From Tritrichomonas musculus (lineage: Eukaryota > Parabasalia > Tritrichomonadida > Tritrichomonadidae), in assembly GCA_039105265.1 (NCBI GenBank), contig JAPFFF010000060.1, positions 62,001 through 126,000 on the forward strand: a stretch of DNA of 64,000 nt, given 5' to 3'. A program made the translations under genes and the position numbers. The notes below the pieces were generated by a model, which was given only the letters and a program-made list of their open reading frames with translations, was not told the DNA's origin and did not search any database. How positions within the stretch are numbered: position 1 is the stretch's first letter; every line of letters starts with the position of its first letter. Positions 20,886 through 31,191 of the stretch are shown one piece after another.

Positions 20886-21405
20886 TTTAAAATAAATGAG
20901 ATTTAGTTTATAAATTTTAGATAAATTTGATAATTTTTTTTTCCATTATTTTCCAATATTTTTAAAGTAGTAGGTTTTCAAACTGCTAATCATTTATCAA
21001 GTTTATTAAAGCATATTTTTAATTCCTATAAAAGTTTGAATTCTTTTATAATATTCTTTCATAATATTATTTTTTTTTTTTTAAATCTATATAAAAATCT
21101 CCGATATCAAGGTCAAATATCAAAATATAAAATTGTAATCAATATCAAAAAATATATATTGAATATCAGTAAATGATTTCGATCAACATAATTTATTACA
21201 ATATATCAATCCAAGCTCTTTAATGAGATATTATCAAAAGGAGAATTAAAATAAACAAAAGCATATATATTGATCAATAATTTAGTTATAATCTCGCTAA
21301 AAAAACTTCAAATAGGGAGGAAATTTCAGAAAGGGAGGAATAAAATTTTATTGAAAGGATGTTGAATTGAAAATTTTATATAGATATGTGATATGAAACA
21401 TTTAA
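20886..21405. other. Intergenic spacer
   Basis: AT-rich DNA with a T run near 21070. Nothing recognised. Confidence 0.6.
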
Positions 21406-23004
21406 ATGGATGTTTATAAAAATGAAAGTGAATGGATAATACAAAAATCTCAGCAGTATTGTGATGAACAGATAGCATCTAACACATTAGAAAATGATCG
21501 AAAGGAGCTTCCCATAAATTTATTAAAAATCAGAGATTATTTATATCAAATCGTTAAGTCTTATGATCAAAAAGAATTTAATGATCAACTAACTACATCT
21601 ATTTTTTCATTTTCTCAGTTATTAGATGAGCTACACGACTATCCCAACGAAATCATTTTATTAATTCATAGTATCGATCAAATACTGATTTCAGAAGACA
21701 GGCATATGAAAATATTTGATTATTTAACCGATATTTTCTTTCTATGCCAGTCAGAAAAAATCACTTTGAATGAACTTCACTTATTTTACAATATTGCAAC
21801 TTTCCTTCCTTTTCAATTTTGGCAACCGTTATTTTCAAATGACATTGTTAGCATTCTAATACAATCAATTTCACAACCGTCACTACTTTTACGAAACTTA
21901 AAAGAAGACGAAAAGTCAGATGAAGTTCTCGGATTAGTTGTCGATATTTTGGACACTTTTTTTTGCCAAATTGAGAGCCAGAACGATGAAGTTTTCAATA
22001 GATATTATGATTATTATTTCAATTGTCTAATTGAATGTTCGAAAGTCATTTCGAGTGATGAAGATAGTCCAATTTTTCTGTTGTATTTTCTTGACAATTT
22101 GCTCTGCACGATTTGTAAGCAAATCAAACAGACCTCTCAAAATATTATGAAGGATTCTGAAAAAGCTAAACCTCTCAAATCTATCATTCGTACGTTAAGT
22201 GATTATGTTCAGCAACCGAGCAAGCCTGACATAAATCTTGTCTTTTTCAATCTTACAAAATTGACTACTTTGACAAACTTTTTGAATTATTTTGATGACG
22301 ACTTTTTCAGAGCAATTTTCGGTTGTTATATGAAAATTGAGAACTATAGATTTGAGAACCAGAAAAGTTTAGTCTGCTTCATTTCTTCTGTTGCTTGTTC
22401 ACGCAACGAGAAAGCAATCATTTCAATGATGACGGTTATTGAGCAAACAGAGTCATTCATGACGATGCTGGCAACTCATCCTGATGTTGAAGAACGAGTG
22501 AAATTTTGCCTGTTGTGTCAAGACCTTGTTATGAGCTGTTTTTATGATAGGAAATTGAATGAAATTGGTAACCGTATTATCAACTTTTTGTATAAAAATA
22601 ACGTCTTGTATTATTTGTGCCACATCGCATTGAATGACGACTTTTTCAATATAAAGGTCAAATCGGCAAAGGCATTGGCCAAAATTTCGGCGGTTTTGCC
22701 TTATCAATTTTTGTCAGATTTGGTTTTGAATCATCATTTCATTGAAATTTATTTTCAACTAGTCGGAACTGAGGACAGCTTTTTCAGAATAATTCCAGTG
22801 GCGGTTAGATCGATACTGGACATGCTGGATACGATGCCAGTCAACAACGAGAGCGCAACTTTGTACATCAAGCTGGCTAAGTCATGCCTTCTGGATGAAA
22901 TAGAAAATTGTGATGTGACTTATGAAGATGAGAACATATTATATCTCGTCAATACGGTTCTTAGCAAGGCAGCAGAACAGAGAGATCGTTTTGCCGACTT
23001 TTAA
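21406..23004 (+). CDS. Helical-repeat (ARM/HEAT-like) protein, function unknown
   Basis: 532 residues, almost entirely alpha-helical by composition. Regularly spaced amphipathic helices (for example LLDELHDYPNEIILLIHSID, FFNIKVKSAKALAKISAVLP and FFRIIPVAVRSILDMLDTMP) suggest an armadillo/HEAT solenoid of about eight to ten repeats. The helix pair VKSAKALAKISAVLP near 420 is the most ARM-like. Such proteins usually act as scaffolds or transport adaptors; none is identifiable here. No signal peptide or membrane segment. Codon use in the second half is less AT-biased than in neighbouring genes, as in conserved expressed genes. The stop TAATTAAA contains a UAAA signal. No clear initiator within 20 bp of the ATG. 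Confidence 0.8.
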   Translation: MDVYKNESEWIIQKSQQYCDEQIASNTLENDRKELPINLLKIRDYLYQIVKSYDQKEFNDQLTTSIFSFSQLLDELHDYPNEIILLIHSIDQILISEDRHMKIFDYLTDIFFLCQSEKITLNELHLFYNIATFLPFQFWQPLFSNDIVSILIQSISQPSLLLRNLKEDEKSDEVLGLVVDILDTFFCQIESQNDEVFNRYYDYYFNCLIECSKVISSDEDSPIFLLYFLDNLLCTICKQIKQTSQNIMKDSEKAKPLKSIIRTLSDYVQQPSKPDINLVFFNLTKLTTLTNFLNYFDDDFFRAIFGCYMKIENYRFENQKSLVCFISSVACSRNEKAIISMMTVIEQTESFMTMLATHPDVEERVKFCLLCQDLVMSCFYDRKLNEIGNRIINFLYKNNVLYYLCHIALNDDFFNIKVKSAKALAKISAVLPYQFLSDLVLNHHFIEIYFQLVGTEDSFFRIIPVAVRSILDMLDTMPVNNESATLYIKLAKSCLLDEIENCDVTYEDENILYLVNTVLSKAAEQRDRFADF

Positions 23005-23097
23005 TTAAAAAAAATAACAAATAACGCTACTTTTTGAATTGCGTTCAAAAAGTGTCATATGCATAGTTTTTTTTTTTTATATATAAAAAGTTTTCAA

Positions 23098-23187
23098 TGT
23101 TTTCAACAACTTGAATCAGTTGTTAGCAACATCATCTAATAGTGTTTTCAACAACGTGAGTCAGTTGTTAGCAACATCATCTAATAA
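23098..23187. repeat. Tandem 2 x 45 bp duplication
   Basis: Units 23098-23142 and 23143-23187 differ at only a few positions. Both contain CAACAAC and GTTGTTAGCAACATCATC, so each can also fold on itself (CAACAAC with GTTGTTAG). Confidence 0.85.
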
Positions 23188-23700
23188 AAAACTATTTACA
23201 TCAACAGTGTTTATTTTTTCTTAATTTTTCTTAAATCTCATATATATGCACAAAATGAATATCCACTTTTTAATATAAAATTCTTAAAATGAATTAAAAT
23301 TATGATGTAAATAACGTATTATACTCAAAAAAATTATGTGCGCAATTTCGAGGATGCGAAACTAGTTTATGCAATAGATCATTGAGTTTTCTTCTGAGAT
23401 AGTCTTCATTTAAAATTACTATTAAGTCATCATCGTTCAAATAAGAAAGAAATTCAATAAAAGTGAGAACGTTGTATATTTTATGATTGTTATTGTATGA
23501 ATATGTTACTGTTTTACCTTTTTGATCTGTTTTTAGAGAATCATCAAATTCGGTCAATCATTATTTTGTATGAAAAAGTTGATTTACTGATCAAATTTGA
23601 TTCAATTTTTTAACTTTTTGAGTTTTTTCGGCCAAAACAAATTTTTGGAGATTATTTAAGAGGAACGTTCAAAAAGTGTACATATTTGAGAGATTTACAC

Positions 23701-23753
23701 ATTTTCCACAAAACTTTTTGTGAGCTTCGCTCACAAAAAGTTTTGTGGAAAAT
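23701..23753. repeat. Perfect 25-bp inverted repeat with 3-base loop
   Basis: Left arm 23701-23725 and right arm 23729-23753 are exact reverse complements (stem centre GTGAGC-TTC-GCTCAC). This would form a very stable hairpin in RNA or a cruciform in DNA. It lies in spacer, about 280 bp before the next gene. A Rho-type or Pol III terminator reading is not supported: there is no T run. Confidence 0.92.
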
Positions 23754-24008
23754 TCCTAAAATTTAATAAGTGTTGTACAATACGAAAATCCACTTTTTGA
23801 ATATATTCTATTTTTCATCATATTTTATAAAAAACAATTAACCAAATCATAATATGTTCAATAATTTTATGAACAGCTAGGCTATTTTTAATAAATCGGG
23901 TAACAATATTGCATCATCATCATCAAAAATTTTTAGGATAATTTCAATTCAAAATTGAATGAGTAATTATGCTATCAAAAAAGTGTATTGGTCAGGTTTT
24001 TAATTTCA

Positions 24009-24014
24009 TCATTT
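24009..24014 (+). promoter_or_regulatory. Probable initiator of the ankyrin/LRR gene
   Basis: TCATTT, full match to TCA-Y-W-W, 24 bases before the ATG at 24033. It supports 24033 as the start over a non-ATG start further upstream. Confidence 0.5.
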
Positions 24015-24032
24015 TTTAAAAAGGAATTTAAA

Positions 24033-25739
24033 ATGCAAGAATATATTTATTGCATGGAAGAGATCCAAAACAATATTCTGACTTATATTGAGAATGATAA
24101 CGATGAAGATGATGAATATTTCTCAAATTTAATCAATGATCAAAAATATCAAAGATTCATAAGTAAACACAAATATTTTCTCTTCTTATTATCAAAAATA
24201 ATAAATAACCATCATCGGACTGAAAATTTTTTCAAAAAAATACAAAAAATTTTCTTTTGTTTAAAAGGAAACATTAAGCAAACATTTTCAAACTATGAAA
24301 TCTTTCAAATTTTTAAGAACAACAAACTTATTCTTCTATATCTCATACAGAATAAAATATTAGAAATAGATCAAAGTATTTTCAATGAAATGATAGATCA
24401 GAATGATACTTTTCAATATCTCGAATATTTTTTGCCCGAAGTCAAATCATTCCTTCTATCAAAGAAATACACAGAAATAAAGGATTACATATTTATAAAT
24501 GAAAACATATTAATAAGCGATGACCAAACCAATCCGATATATGATGAAAAGAGAGAAAGAGGAGAAAATGGCCATTATATATGCCATATTATCCAAAATG
24601 ATTTCATTGACGAATTTGTTTCTTATGTTAATCAACAATGCGTTCCACTTTCAAGTACAATCAAGCCATCAATATTTGAAACCAATTTATTTTTGCTCAA
24701 GCAAACAAATACAACTTTGATTGAATATGCAACATTTTATGGTTCAATTCAAATTTTTAATTTTTTGAGAATAAATGGAGTTGAAATAAATCGATCATTG
24801 TGGAGTTATGCGATTCACGGACGAAATCCAGAAATAATTCATTATTTGGAAAAAGTGACATATTTAAAAACAATGAAAAAAGAAGTCCTTCATGAATCAA
24901 TGAAATGCTATCACCATGAACTCACTGAGTACATTATCAACAATTATTACAATGAAAATGAAGAAATCAACAAAGATGTAAAATTTTTGAATTTTTCATA
25001 TTTTCCAAATGATCTTTTTGATGAAAACAGCTTATATTATTTGTGCAAGTATGATTGCTATGACTACATCAAAACAAACATTCAAAGTTTTCTATCAAAA
25101 GTTCAAATAAAAGATAAAAATCCAATCAATGTTATCACAAAATTAAACAATTCTGTCATGGAGATTTTCTTAGAAAATTTGAATATTTGCAAAAATTCAT
25201 CAGGAATGTCACTTTTTCATAACTGTCAATCAATAACACAAATAATATTTCCTTCGTCTTTGACTGAAATAGGCAATTGGACTTTCAGCAGATGTTCATC
25301 ATTGAAAAAAGTTCATTTTTCATCATCAATAGTGAAAATTGGCGATTATTCGTTTTATGGTTGCTCTTCTTTATCGCAGGTTACATTTGAAAGCGAATCG
25401 TCATTGAAATCAATTGGTGAATATTCATTCTATGGTTGTTCATCATTAATGCAAATTGAGATTCCTTCTACAGTGAATTCAATAGGCGATTATTCATTTG
25501 GTTGTTGTTCATCATTGAGGCAATTTGAAGTTCCATCGTCATTAACATCAATCAATGATTATTTGTTTTATAGTTGCACTGGATTGTCTCAAGTTTTGTT
25601 CGATTCGCATTCATTTTTAATCTCAATAGGAAGCAATTCGTTCGCAAAATGTTTTTCATTGAAAGAAATCAAAATTCCTCAGTCAGTCAAATCTATTGGA
25701 GAAAAAGCTTTTGAATATTGTAAAATTATACGATTATAA
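24033..25739 (+). CDS. Ankyrin-type (DUF3447-like) protein with C-terminal BspA-like LRRs
   Basis: 568 residues from the ATG at 24033. An upstream extension to 23988 would need TTG and skip the initiator. The N-terminal 150 residues are the helical head typical of the large trichomonad ankyrin family (FLLSKIINNHHRTENFFKKI, NYEIFQIFKNNKLILLYLIQ). Residues about 190-360 contain weak ankyrin-like units (TLIEYATFYGSIQIFNFLRI, SLWSYAIHGRNPEIIHYLEK). Residues about 390-568 are six to seven BspA-type leucine-rich repeats (LRR_5) with the 23-24 residue pattern SIGDYSFYGCSSL...I.IPS. Family knowledge: these are abundant proteins thought to mediate protein interactions, and BspA repeats on other trichomonad proteins act in adhesion. 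Here there is no signal peptide or membrane helix, so an intracellular place is more likely. The combination of ankyrin head and LRR tail is intact. Confidence 0.9.
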   Translation: MQEYIYCMEEIQNNILTYIENDNDEDDEYFSNLINDQKYQRFISKHKYFLFLLSKIINNHHRTENFFKKIQKIFFCLKGNIKQTFSNYEIFQIFKNNKLILLYLIQNKILEIDQSIFNEMIDQNDTFQYLEYFLPEVKSFLLSKKYTEIKDYIFINENILISDDQTNPIYDEKRERGENGHYICHIIQNDFIDEFVSYVNQQCVPLSSTIKPSIFETNLFLLKQTNTTLIEYATFYGSIQIFNFLRINGVEINRSLWSYAIHGRNPEIIHYLEKVTYLKTMKKEVLHESMKCYHHELTEYIINNYYNENEEINKDVKFLNFSYFPNDLFDENSLYYLCKYDCYDYIKTNIQSFLSKVQIKDKNPINVITKLNNSVMEIFLENLNICKNSSGMSLFHNCQSITQIIFPSSLTEIGNWTFSRCSSLKKVHFSSSIVKIGDYSFYGCSSLSQVTFESESSLKSIGEYSFYGCSSLMQIEIPSTVNSIGDYSFGCCSSLRQFEVPSSLTSINDYLFYSCTGLSQVLFDSHSFLISIGSNSFAKCFSLKEIKIPQSVKSIGEKAFEYCKIIRL

Positions 25740-26486
25740 TTTTTTATAATAATAAAAAAAATGCAATATTAAAATTCTAAAAATAATCATTGATCTCAAA
25801 ATCTTTTTTTTTTTTTTTTTATCAAATAGATTAAAAGAATGTTTTGCATATTTTTCATTTTTTCTAAGTAAAACTTGATAATTATTCTAAATTACAGATA
25901 TTAAAAACGAATGAAACATACAGAACAATTTTGAAAATAAGTGCCAAAAAAAAATGAAAATTGCATACATATTTGTTCTCTAACTTATGAATTCTTACAA
26001 TCAGTACAATTAAAATGAAGAATATAAATATCCAATGTAAATCTTAATAATGTTTTAGTTTATAGAGAAATTATATCATCAATTTTTGAAACAAATTCAT
26101 CTAATATTGTAGCATAATAAACCAGAAGTATTCATCATTTACAAATAGTAAATCTCATTGGTTTTTTGTACTCTCAAAAATTGAATTCATTCATGAAAAT
26201 AAAAAAGTTAAATTATCTCCATCATTTTTAAATATAAGTTATTATAAATTTTAAGAATTTAAAATATTATGTTGCTTTGATTGCTGAAATTTCATAACAA
26301 TAATTCAAGTATATTCCTGTCTTGTTTTTTATTTTAATTTTTCTTTTTATACAAAAAGTTTGTCTTGTTTTCATGAAGAATTCAGAAGATTCGTTCTAAT
26401 GATTCTACAATTCAATTAAATGATTATATTTTATATTTGAAATGTCTAATATGTGATATTCATTGATTTAGTTGTCATTATGAAAA
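25740..26486. other. Intergenic spacer
   Basis: AT-rich DNA with a T run near 25807-25822. No gene or RNA recognised. Confidence 0.6.
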
Positions 26487-27907
26487 TACCCCCAACTCGC
26501 TACAAATGATAATTTTTTTATACGTTATTGTTATCATATTTTTTGTTAACTAAAAAAATGAAAAATTTTTATCAAGTTAACAATTTTATTCTTAAACAAC
26601 TTAACACCAATTTTTTTTAGATAAATACTAAATAACTATATAAATTAAAATTGAAATTATATGGTTTATAGTCTAATAACATTATTGATATAGAGTAAAT
26701 AAGGAAATATCATTTTTTTATATCTTTTATAGTAAAAAAAGTGCCAAGTTGGTCATATTTGGCAAATAACAAAGACCGATTTTCAAGATCAATATCCTTT
26801 ATTCAAGCTAATTCAGGGTTTTCTTATTGATAAATCAATTGAACTACGTTAGATCTTTAATATATCCTCTTTCAGGGTTATCATCTCTTAATTTTTCCAA
26901 ATTCTTTTACGCTCAAACTCAATTTTTTGATACAAAATATATTTTTTATTACTTGATTTTAACTTTTTAATACGCTGCTTCACACCAAAACCAGCATTTT
27001 CTTCATTATTTCCAGAGATTTGAAAATCAAACATTTCACTTAAATTTGATTATATAAATTGCTTTTTTCTTCATCTAATCTTTTCTTTTTTAATTAATGT
27101 TTTGCCTTTTCTTATTTTTACCTGTTTTCTTCTCTTTAATTTTTCTCCAACAAATATTCGAATTTTTTTCTACGTTTAAAGCCAGTTTTACATTATAAAA
27201 TAACTTATATTATACAAATATAGCAATAATTATGGCTTTTTACTCGAAATTTAAACAATACTCCAACATTTTATTCAAATCTAATAACCTTCTTATATCG
27301 CTGCCAATTTTATTTATTCATTTAATTCTACTATTGGTCCCAAATTACATGGGAGGTGATTCATATTTAAATCTCTTTTAATTCTTTGTAAAAATTACAA
27401 ATAATATGATTTTGGAGGAAAAAAGTGAAAATTTTTAATTTTTGTTTTAATGATTAAATACACCTTTAAAGCAACATTATATTTTCTCATACCAAATTGG
27501 AAAAAACTAAAAGCCGCCAGAATAATTTGCAAATTATTTTCTTAGAAACGAGGAAAAAAAAAATCGGAGCGCTATTAATTGCATAAATATCAGGTACTTA
27601 GGGTAAGCAATATTAATCAATAAGCAATTTTTGCATATCTCTTTCATTTTAACAGAATATTTAGATAATTAAAATTTTATCATCTTCTTTTTTCTTCATT
27701 ATACTATCACTAAAGCATCTTGACATACTATTAATAAAATTGATATTCGTTTTTAAAAATCTTTTTTTCTTCTTTACTTATGAGCTATTTTTTAATTTTA
27801 TACGTTTTTTCATTCAATTATCTCTCACAATTTCATTCAAATTTAATTCGTTAAAATTTATCTTAATAACGTACAAAAAAATTATCATTTGTAGCGAGTT
27901 GGGGGTA
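26487..27907. mobile_element. 1.4-kb DNA transposon-like element with 44-bp inverted ends
   Basis: The ends starting TACCCCCAACTCGCTACAAA (26487 onward, and reverse complement from 27907) match over 44 bases with one mismatch. The TIR proper begins CCCCC and both sides are flanked by TA, the target duplication used by Tc1/mariner elements. Element body is about 26489-27905, 1417 bp. No transposase frame survives. A short protein-like patch on the minus strand near 26880-27050 (NNEENAGFGVKQRIKKLKSS) is the only coding hint. It could be a non-autonomous or heavily decayed mariner-like element; the superfamily is inferred from TA and length only. Confidence 0.7.
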
Positions 27908-28503
27908 ATTAAAAAATCTTTTTTAGTATTTTTATAATCATATGAATTGTTCAATTATATAAACAATATCATATATTATTAAAAGTATGATGCTTTTATT
28001 AGCTCTTATTATAAGTTTGATTTTACATCAAAATTATTTTATTTATTGTAATATTAAATCATATGAAAAAATCATATAAATAAGAATTAGAATATATAAA
28101 TTTAATGATTATTCTTCTTTTGATGATATACCATGCATATAAAAACAAATTATGTAATGAGATTAGATTATACCAATATCATTATATTAATTATTTTAAT
28201 GAATTCACTTCTGAAAAATGCAATTTTATGCTTAAACACTTTCATTCAAAATTTTTTAAAAAAAAATTTAATTGTTAATTTTATTTTTGAGAAACATTTA
28301 TATTATGAAATAACAAAATAATGCCTCTTCTAATATATTAAATATATTTTCCAGGACGATTTTGACTGGTAGATGATTAATGTATATAATAATAAAAATG
28401 GAAAAACAAAACAAAAAATAAATTATTAGCCAATCTTTTATGAATTAAGTGCTGTGTTTTATGATTGATTATTTTGTCTTGTTTTTACCTGATGCTTCCA
28501 TTT
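27908..28503. other. Intergenic spacer
   Basis: AT-rich; nothing recognised. Confidence 0.6.
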
Positions 28504-28764
28504 TTATTTGAATGCAGTTCCACATTTAAAGCATTTCTTGTCTTCCTTGGCACAGGCAGCGCATCTATGAACCCTAATTTTGGTTGAACCCAATTTTCCT
28601 CCACATAAAACGCATTTTGAGTTGTTGTAAGCACTTGCACATGAGTTGCATATTGGCGGGAAACTGGAGGTTTTGTGCAGGTCCTTTTTCACTTGTCCAC
28701 AGTCAGCGCAACGATCCATGCATGCATCGCAAACGAAAATTGCTCTATTAGACCTAGTAGCCAT
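28504..28764 (-). CDS. Small cysteine-rich zinc-binding protein (CRIPT/LIM-like spacing)
   Basis: 86 residues with 15 cysteines in repeated CxxC pairs: CDACMDRCADCG, ICNSCASAY, CVLCGGKLG, HRCAACAKEDKKCFKCG. The last part resembles the C-terminal zinc ribbon of CRIPT (CxxC...C..CAYKKGICAMCG), and the knuckle spacing also recalls LIM or RING-like modules. Such small zinc proteins act as protein-interaction adaptors or splicing-associated factors, but the role here is not known. Start ATG at 28764 has an AT-rich leader without a clear initiator. Codon use is less AT-biased than in the spacer, supporting a real gene. Complete, no membrane segment. Confidence 0.85.
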   Translation of the reverse strand: MATRSNRAIFVCDACMDRCADCGQVKKDLHKTSSFPPICNSCASAYNNSKCVLCGGKLGSTKIRVHRCAACAKEDKKCFKCGTAFK

Positions 28765-29252
28765 TTATAATAATAATAAAAAATTATCGTTACTTCTCAA
28801 ATTCATTAGTTTTTGAATCAAACCGGATTTTGGTTAAAGAATTGTAAAATTCACCTAATTAATAATTTCTTTTTTATCTTTTAAAATGAAAACTTTGAGC
28901 ATTTTACAAATTTTTTTTTGAGCTTATATAATATATAGATTCAAAAAGTTTGAGTTAGTAATTGTTTTTTGATAAGCTCAACCATTAAATTTAATTTGAT
29001 ATCTTCATTTTAGGTATTTATATGTCAATGATATGTCGATACGTATAATCAGTTGTTTAGAAAGAGTTTTACTTTTGAAATATCTGGCTTAAATGAAACC
29101 AGAATAAATCCATAATATATATCCTTTAAGATAAAAGAAGGGAAAATAATATCCAATTGACTTTTAATTCATTTTTTCAGTATAAAAGTAATAACTATTT
29201 GGAAAAAAGATTAATGTTAAGCAACCAGAATGAAAAGCTCTTTACGCCGGTG
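28765..29252. other. Intergenic spacer
   Basis: AT-rich; nothing recognised. Confidence 0.6.
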
Positions 29253-29435
29253 AAAAGTCCTTTACGGTGAAGTGAAAATTCAAAAAAAGTTTGAAAAAAA
29301 TTTACGATTTTGAAATAGTCCTTTATCAAAATAAAAAAAGGTCAAATATAAATACCTTTTTTAATCGTTACTATTAATTATATTTTCTCTATTTTATGGT
29401 AATTTGAATGAATGACTTCACCGTAAAGGACTTTT
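29253..29435. repeat. 183-bp fold-back element with perfect 21-bp inverted ends
   Basis: AAAAGTCCTTTACGGTGAAG (+T) at 29253-29273 is the exact reverse complement of 29415-29435. On the outer side of each arm a diverged second copy of the same motif is present (GAAAAGCTCTTTACG near 29233, CGTAAAGAACTTTTTC near 29442). A MITE-like or fold-back element is the simplest reading. There is no coding capacity. Confidence 0.8.
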
Positions 29436-29874
29436 TTCTATCGTAAAGAACTTTTTCACGATACTTTTCGATAATTTTTTTGAATTAAATTTTTGAATAA
29501 GTTATTTCAAAAAAATAATAATATAAATCTATAATATCTTAAAGAAACCACAATATTTTTTATTATATATTTCATATTTGTTTATAATATTTTTGTAAAA
29601 ATATTTTTAAATATGTCTTAATTTAATTTTTACCAATAAAGTATTTTGAAATTTTGAAATAAAACTGTTTACAATTATACTTTACCTAACCGACTCCATT
29701 TCAATCATCATTTAATTTAAGCAGACTTTAACCATAAATCGATTATCATTTATTGATAATTTGGAAAGATAAATAATAATAATATTTAATTTCATATTGT
29801 ATTTATTCAAACAAAAATAGTATTTTAAAAGGTATATATTTCAAGTGAAATGAGAAGATAGAAATAATTATTCC
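29436..29874. other. Intergenic spacer
   Basis: AT-rich; nothing recognised. Confidence 0.6.
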
Positions 29875-30621
29875 TTAAGAATATCTGTAGTAAAATTTAG
29901 ATGTTTTGTTTTGAATGTACCTACGAGATATTCTGTCGGCGAGCCTTGTTGGCTCTGGTTCTCTGAAACGGCATAATCGTTTAACGATCTCAATTGAGCT
30001 GTTCAAGTCAATGAGGTTTCCAGGAGAGATATAAATTGGATTGAAATATCTGCCGTATTCGGTTTTCATTACAGCACAGCTAACTTTGCATCCGTTTCTG
30101 ATTGTGTGTTCCATGATGATGAAATCGCCATTGTTTATGCATTGCTGGTGTGCTTCCTCAATTATTTCTTCTTTGTTATGTTGTGAGCCGATGTATAAAA
30201 AGTTTTTGAAAACGCCGATTGTTGGAATTTGTAACTCGACGCCAACATAGCTTGCCAGGCCAAGGCCACGTGGATGCCATTCACCACTTCCATCGCAAAT
30301 GATTAAGTCCAAGTTAATATTTGGACATTTCTCTTTGAATTCATTGTACAATGCAACAACAACCGGTCCTTCACGGAAGCACAATAATCCGGCCTGATAT
30401 TGAACAGTGACTCTCATTTCTGTGCATTTCTTGTAGATAATTTTAAAGTTATATTGACAGTCAATGACAACAAAGCATCCAACAATCATTCCATCTCTAT
30501 CTGTCAAATCGGCACCGCCAGCATAATGATAATTTACAAGTTGATGTGAATTATCTATTCTTCTTTGCATTTCTCTTTGGATTCTAAAAAGTCTTTCTTT
30601 GTTTTTATCTGAGTTTTGCAT
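29875..30621 (-). CDS. Endonuclease V
   Basis: 248 residues, full family length. Endonuclease V cuts the second phosphodiester bond 3' to deaminated adenine (inosine); eukaryotic homologues prefer inosine in RNA, bacterial ones in DNA. All family landmarks are visible: GGADLTDRDG with metal ligand Asp38, LLCFREGP with Glu84, LIICDGSGEWHPRGLGLASY with Asp110 and His116, and PTIGVFKN with Lys139. The loop after Glu84 replaces the usual PYIPGFLAFRE with QAGLLCFRE. No signal peptide or targeting extension was seen, so cytosol or nucleus is expected. Start ATG follows a T-rich leader. A TCATTT initiator lies about 30 bp upstream (plus-strand 30651-30656). Confidence 0.96.
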   Translation of the reverse strand: MQNSDKNKERLFRIQREMQRRIDNSHQLVNYHYAGGADLTDRDGMIVGCFVVIDCQYNFKIIYKKCTEMRVTVQYQAGLLCFREGPVVVALYNEFKEKCPNINLDLIICDGSGEWHPRGLGLASYVGVELQIPTIGVFKNFLYIGSQHNKEEIIEEAHQQCINNGDFIIMEHTIRNGCKVSCAVMKTEYGRYFNPIYISPGNLIDLNSSIEIVKRLCRFREPEPTRLADRISRRYIQNKTSKFYYRYS

Positions 30622-31011
30622 TTTTTTTTTTTTTTAACTGTATAAATAAAAAATGAAACATGATATCATATTTTTTTTCATTATTGAAAAATTGTGAGAA
30701 AAAAATTTTAATTAAAAAATTTTCTTTTAGAAAATTTTCCATTTTTGAAAAGGAAAAATGTTGATCAAACTAAAAATTCGGATATTGTATGTTTTTTTTG
30801 CCACCTGTTTTCTTTTCTTTTTTTTTTAAAAGCAAAGCAAATTGAATACCTATTTATTTTTTGTTAGATATGTTGATATTTTATAAAATTTTTGTAAAGG
30901 CATTAATTTCGAAAGAGTGATATACCAAAAAAATCAAAGAGCAAAAGATAAAATAGTTTAATTATGTTTTCTAGCATTTTTATTGAGTGTAAAAAAAAAA
31001 ATTCAAAAAAA
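30622..31011. other. Intergenic spacer
   Basis: AT-rich. It contains the Pol III terminator of the next tRNA (A run on the plus strand at about 31004-31010). Confidence 0.6.
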
Positions 31012-31086
31012 TGGTTGTTATGGGAGTTGAACCCATGATTCCTGGGTTTTGAATCCAGTGCCTTTGACCGCTCGGTCCAAACAACC
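31012..31086 (-). tRNA. tRNA with CAA anticodon (Leu-like), short variable region
   Basis: Minus strand. A perfect 7-bp acceptor stem GGTTGTT/AACAACC, a T arm ATGGG-TTCAACT-CCCAT and a class-II-style D arm GACCGAGCGGTCAAAGGC are present. The anticodon arm is CTGGA-TTCAAAA-CCCAG. Positions 34-36 read CAA (Leu), but the variable region is only five bases, where tRNA-Leu normally has a long arm. A11-G24 and A31-C39 are mismatched. A T-run terminator follows. It may be a functional but odd tRNA or a tRNA-derived gene; identity is less sure than existence. Confidence 0.75.
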
Positions 31087-31191
31087 TTGTTGATTTATAT
31101 TATTATTCGCATTATTTTTTTTTAATGAAAAAAAAAATAAATAAAATATACTCTACCTCTATTGATTTATGTATAAAAAAAATAAGTTCAT

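Larger units (their letters stand above)
23005..24008. other. Spacer with several short repeats
   Basis: No supported gene. It holds a tandem 45-bp duplication (23098-23187), a perfect 25-bp inverted repeat (23701-23753) and copies of TTCAAAAAGTG (23044, 23668 and inverted at 23791). The only longish frame on the minus strand (23300-23557) lacks an ATG. Confidence 0.6.

Noticed and set aside
23300-23557. 85-codon minus-strand frame
   Set aside because: Its start would be TTG, preceded directly by a stop, with no ATG or initiator in frame and no recognisable domain.
26880-27130. Transposase gene within the 1.4-kb inverted-repeat element
   Set aside because: Only a short protein-like patch is open and no DDE or helix-turn-helix motif could be recognised.
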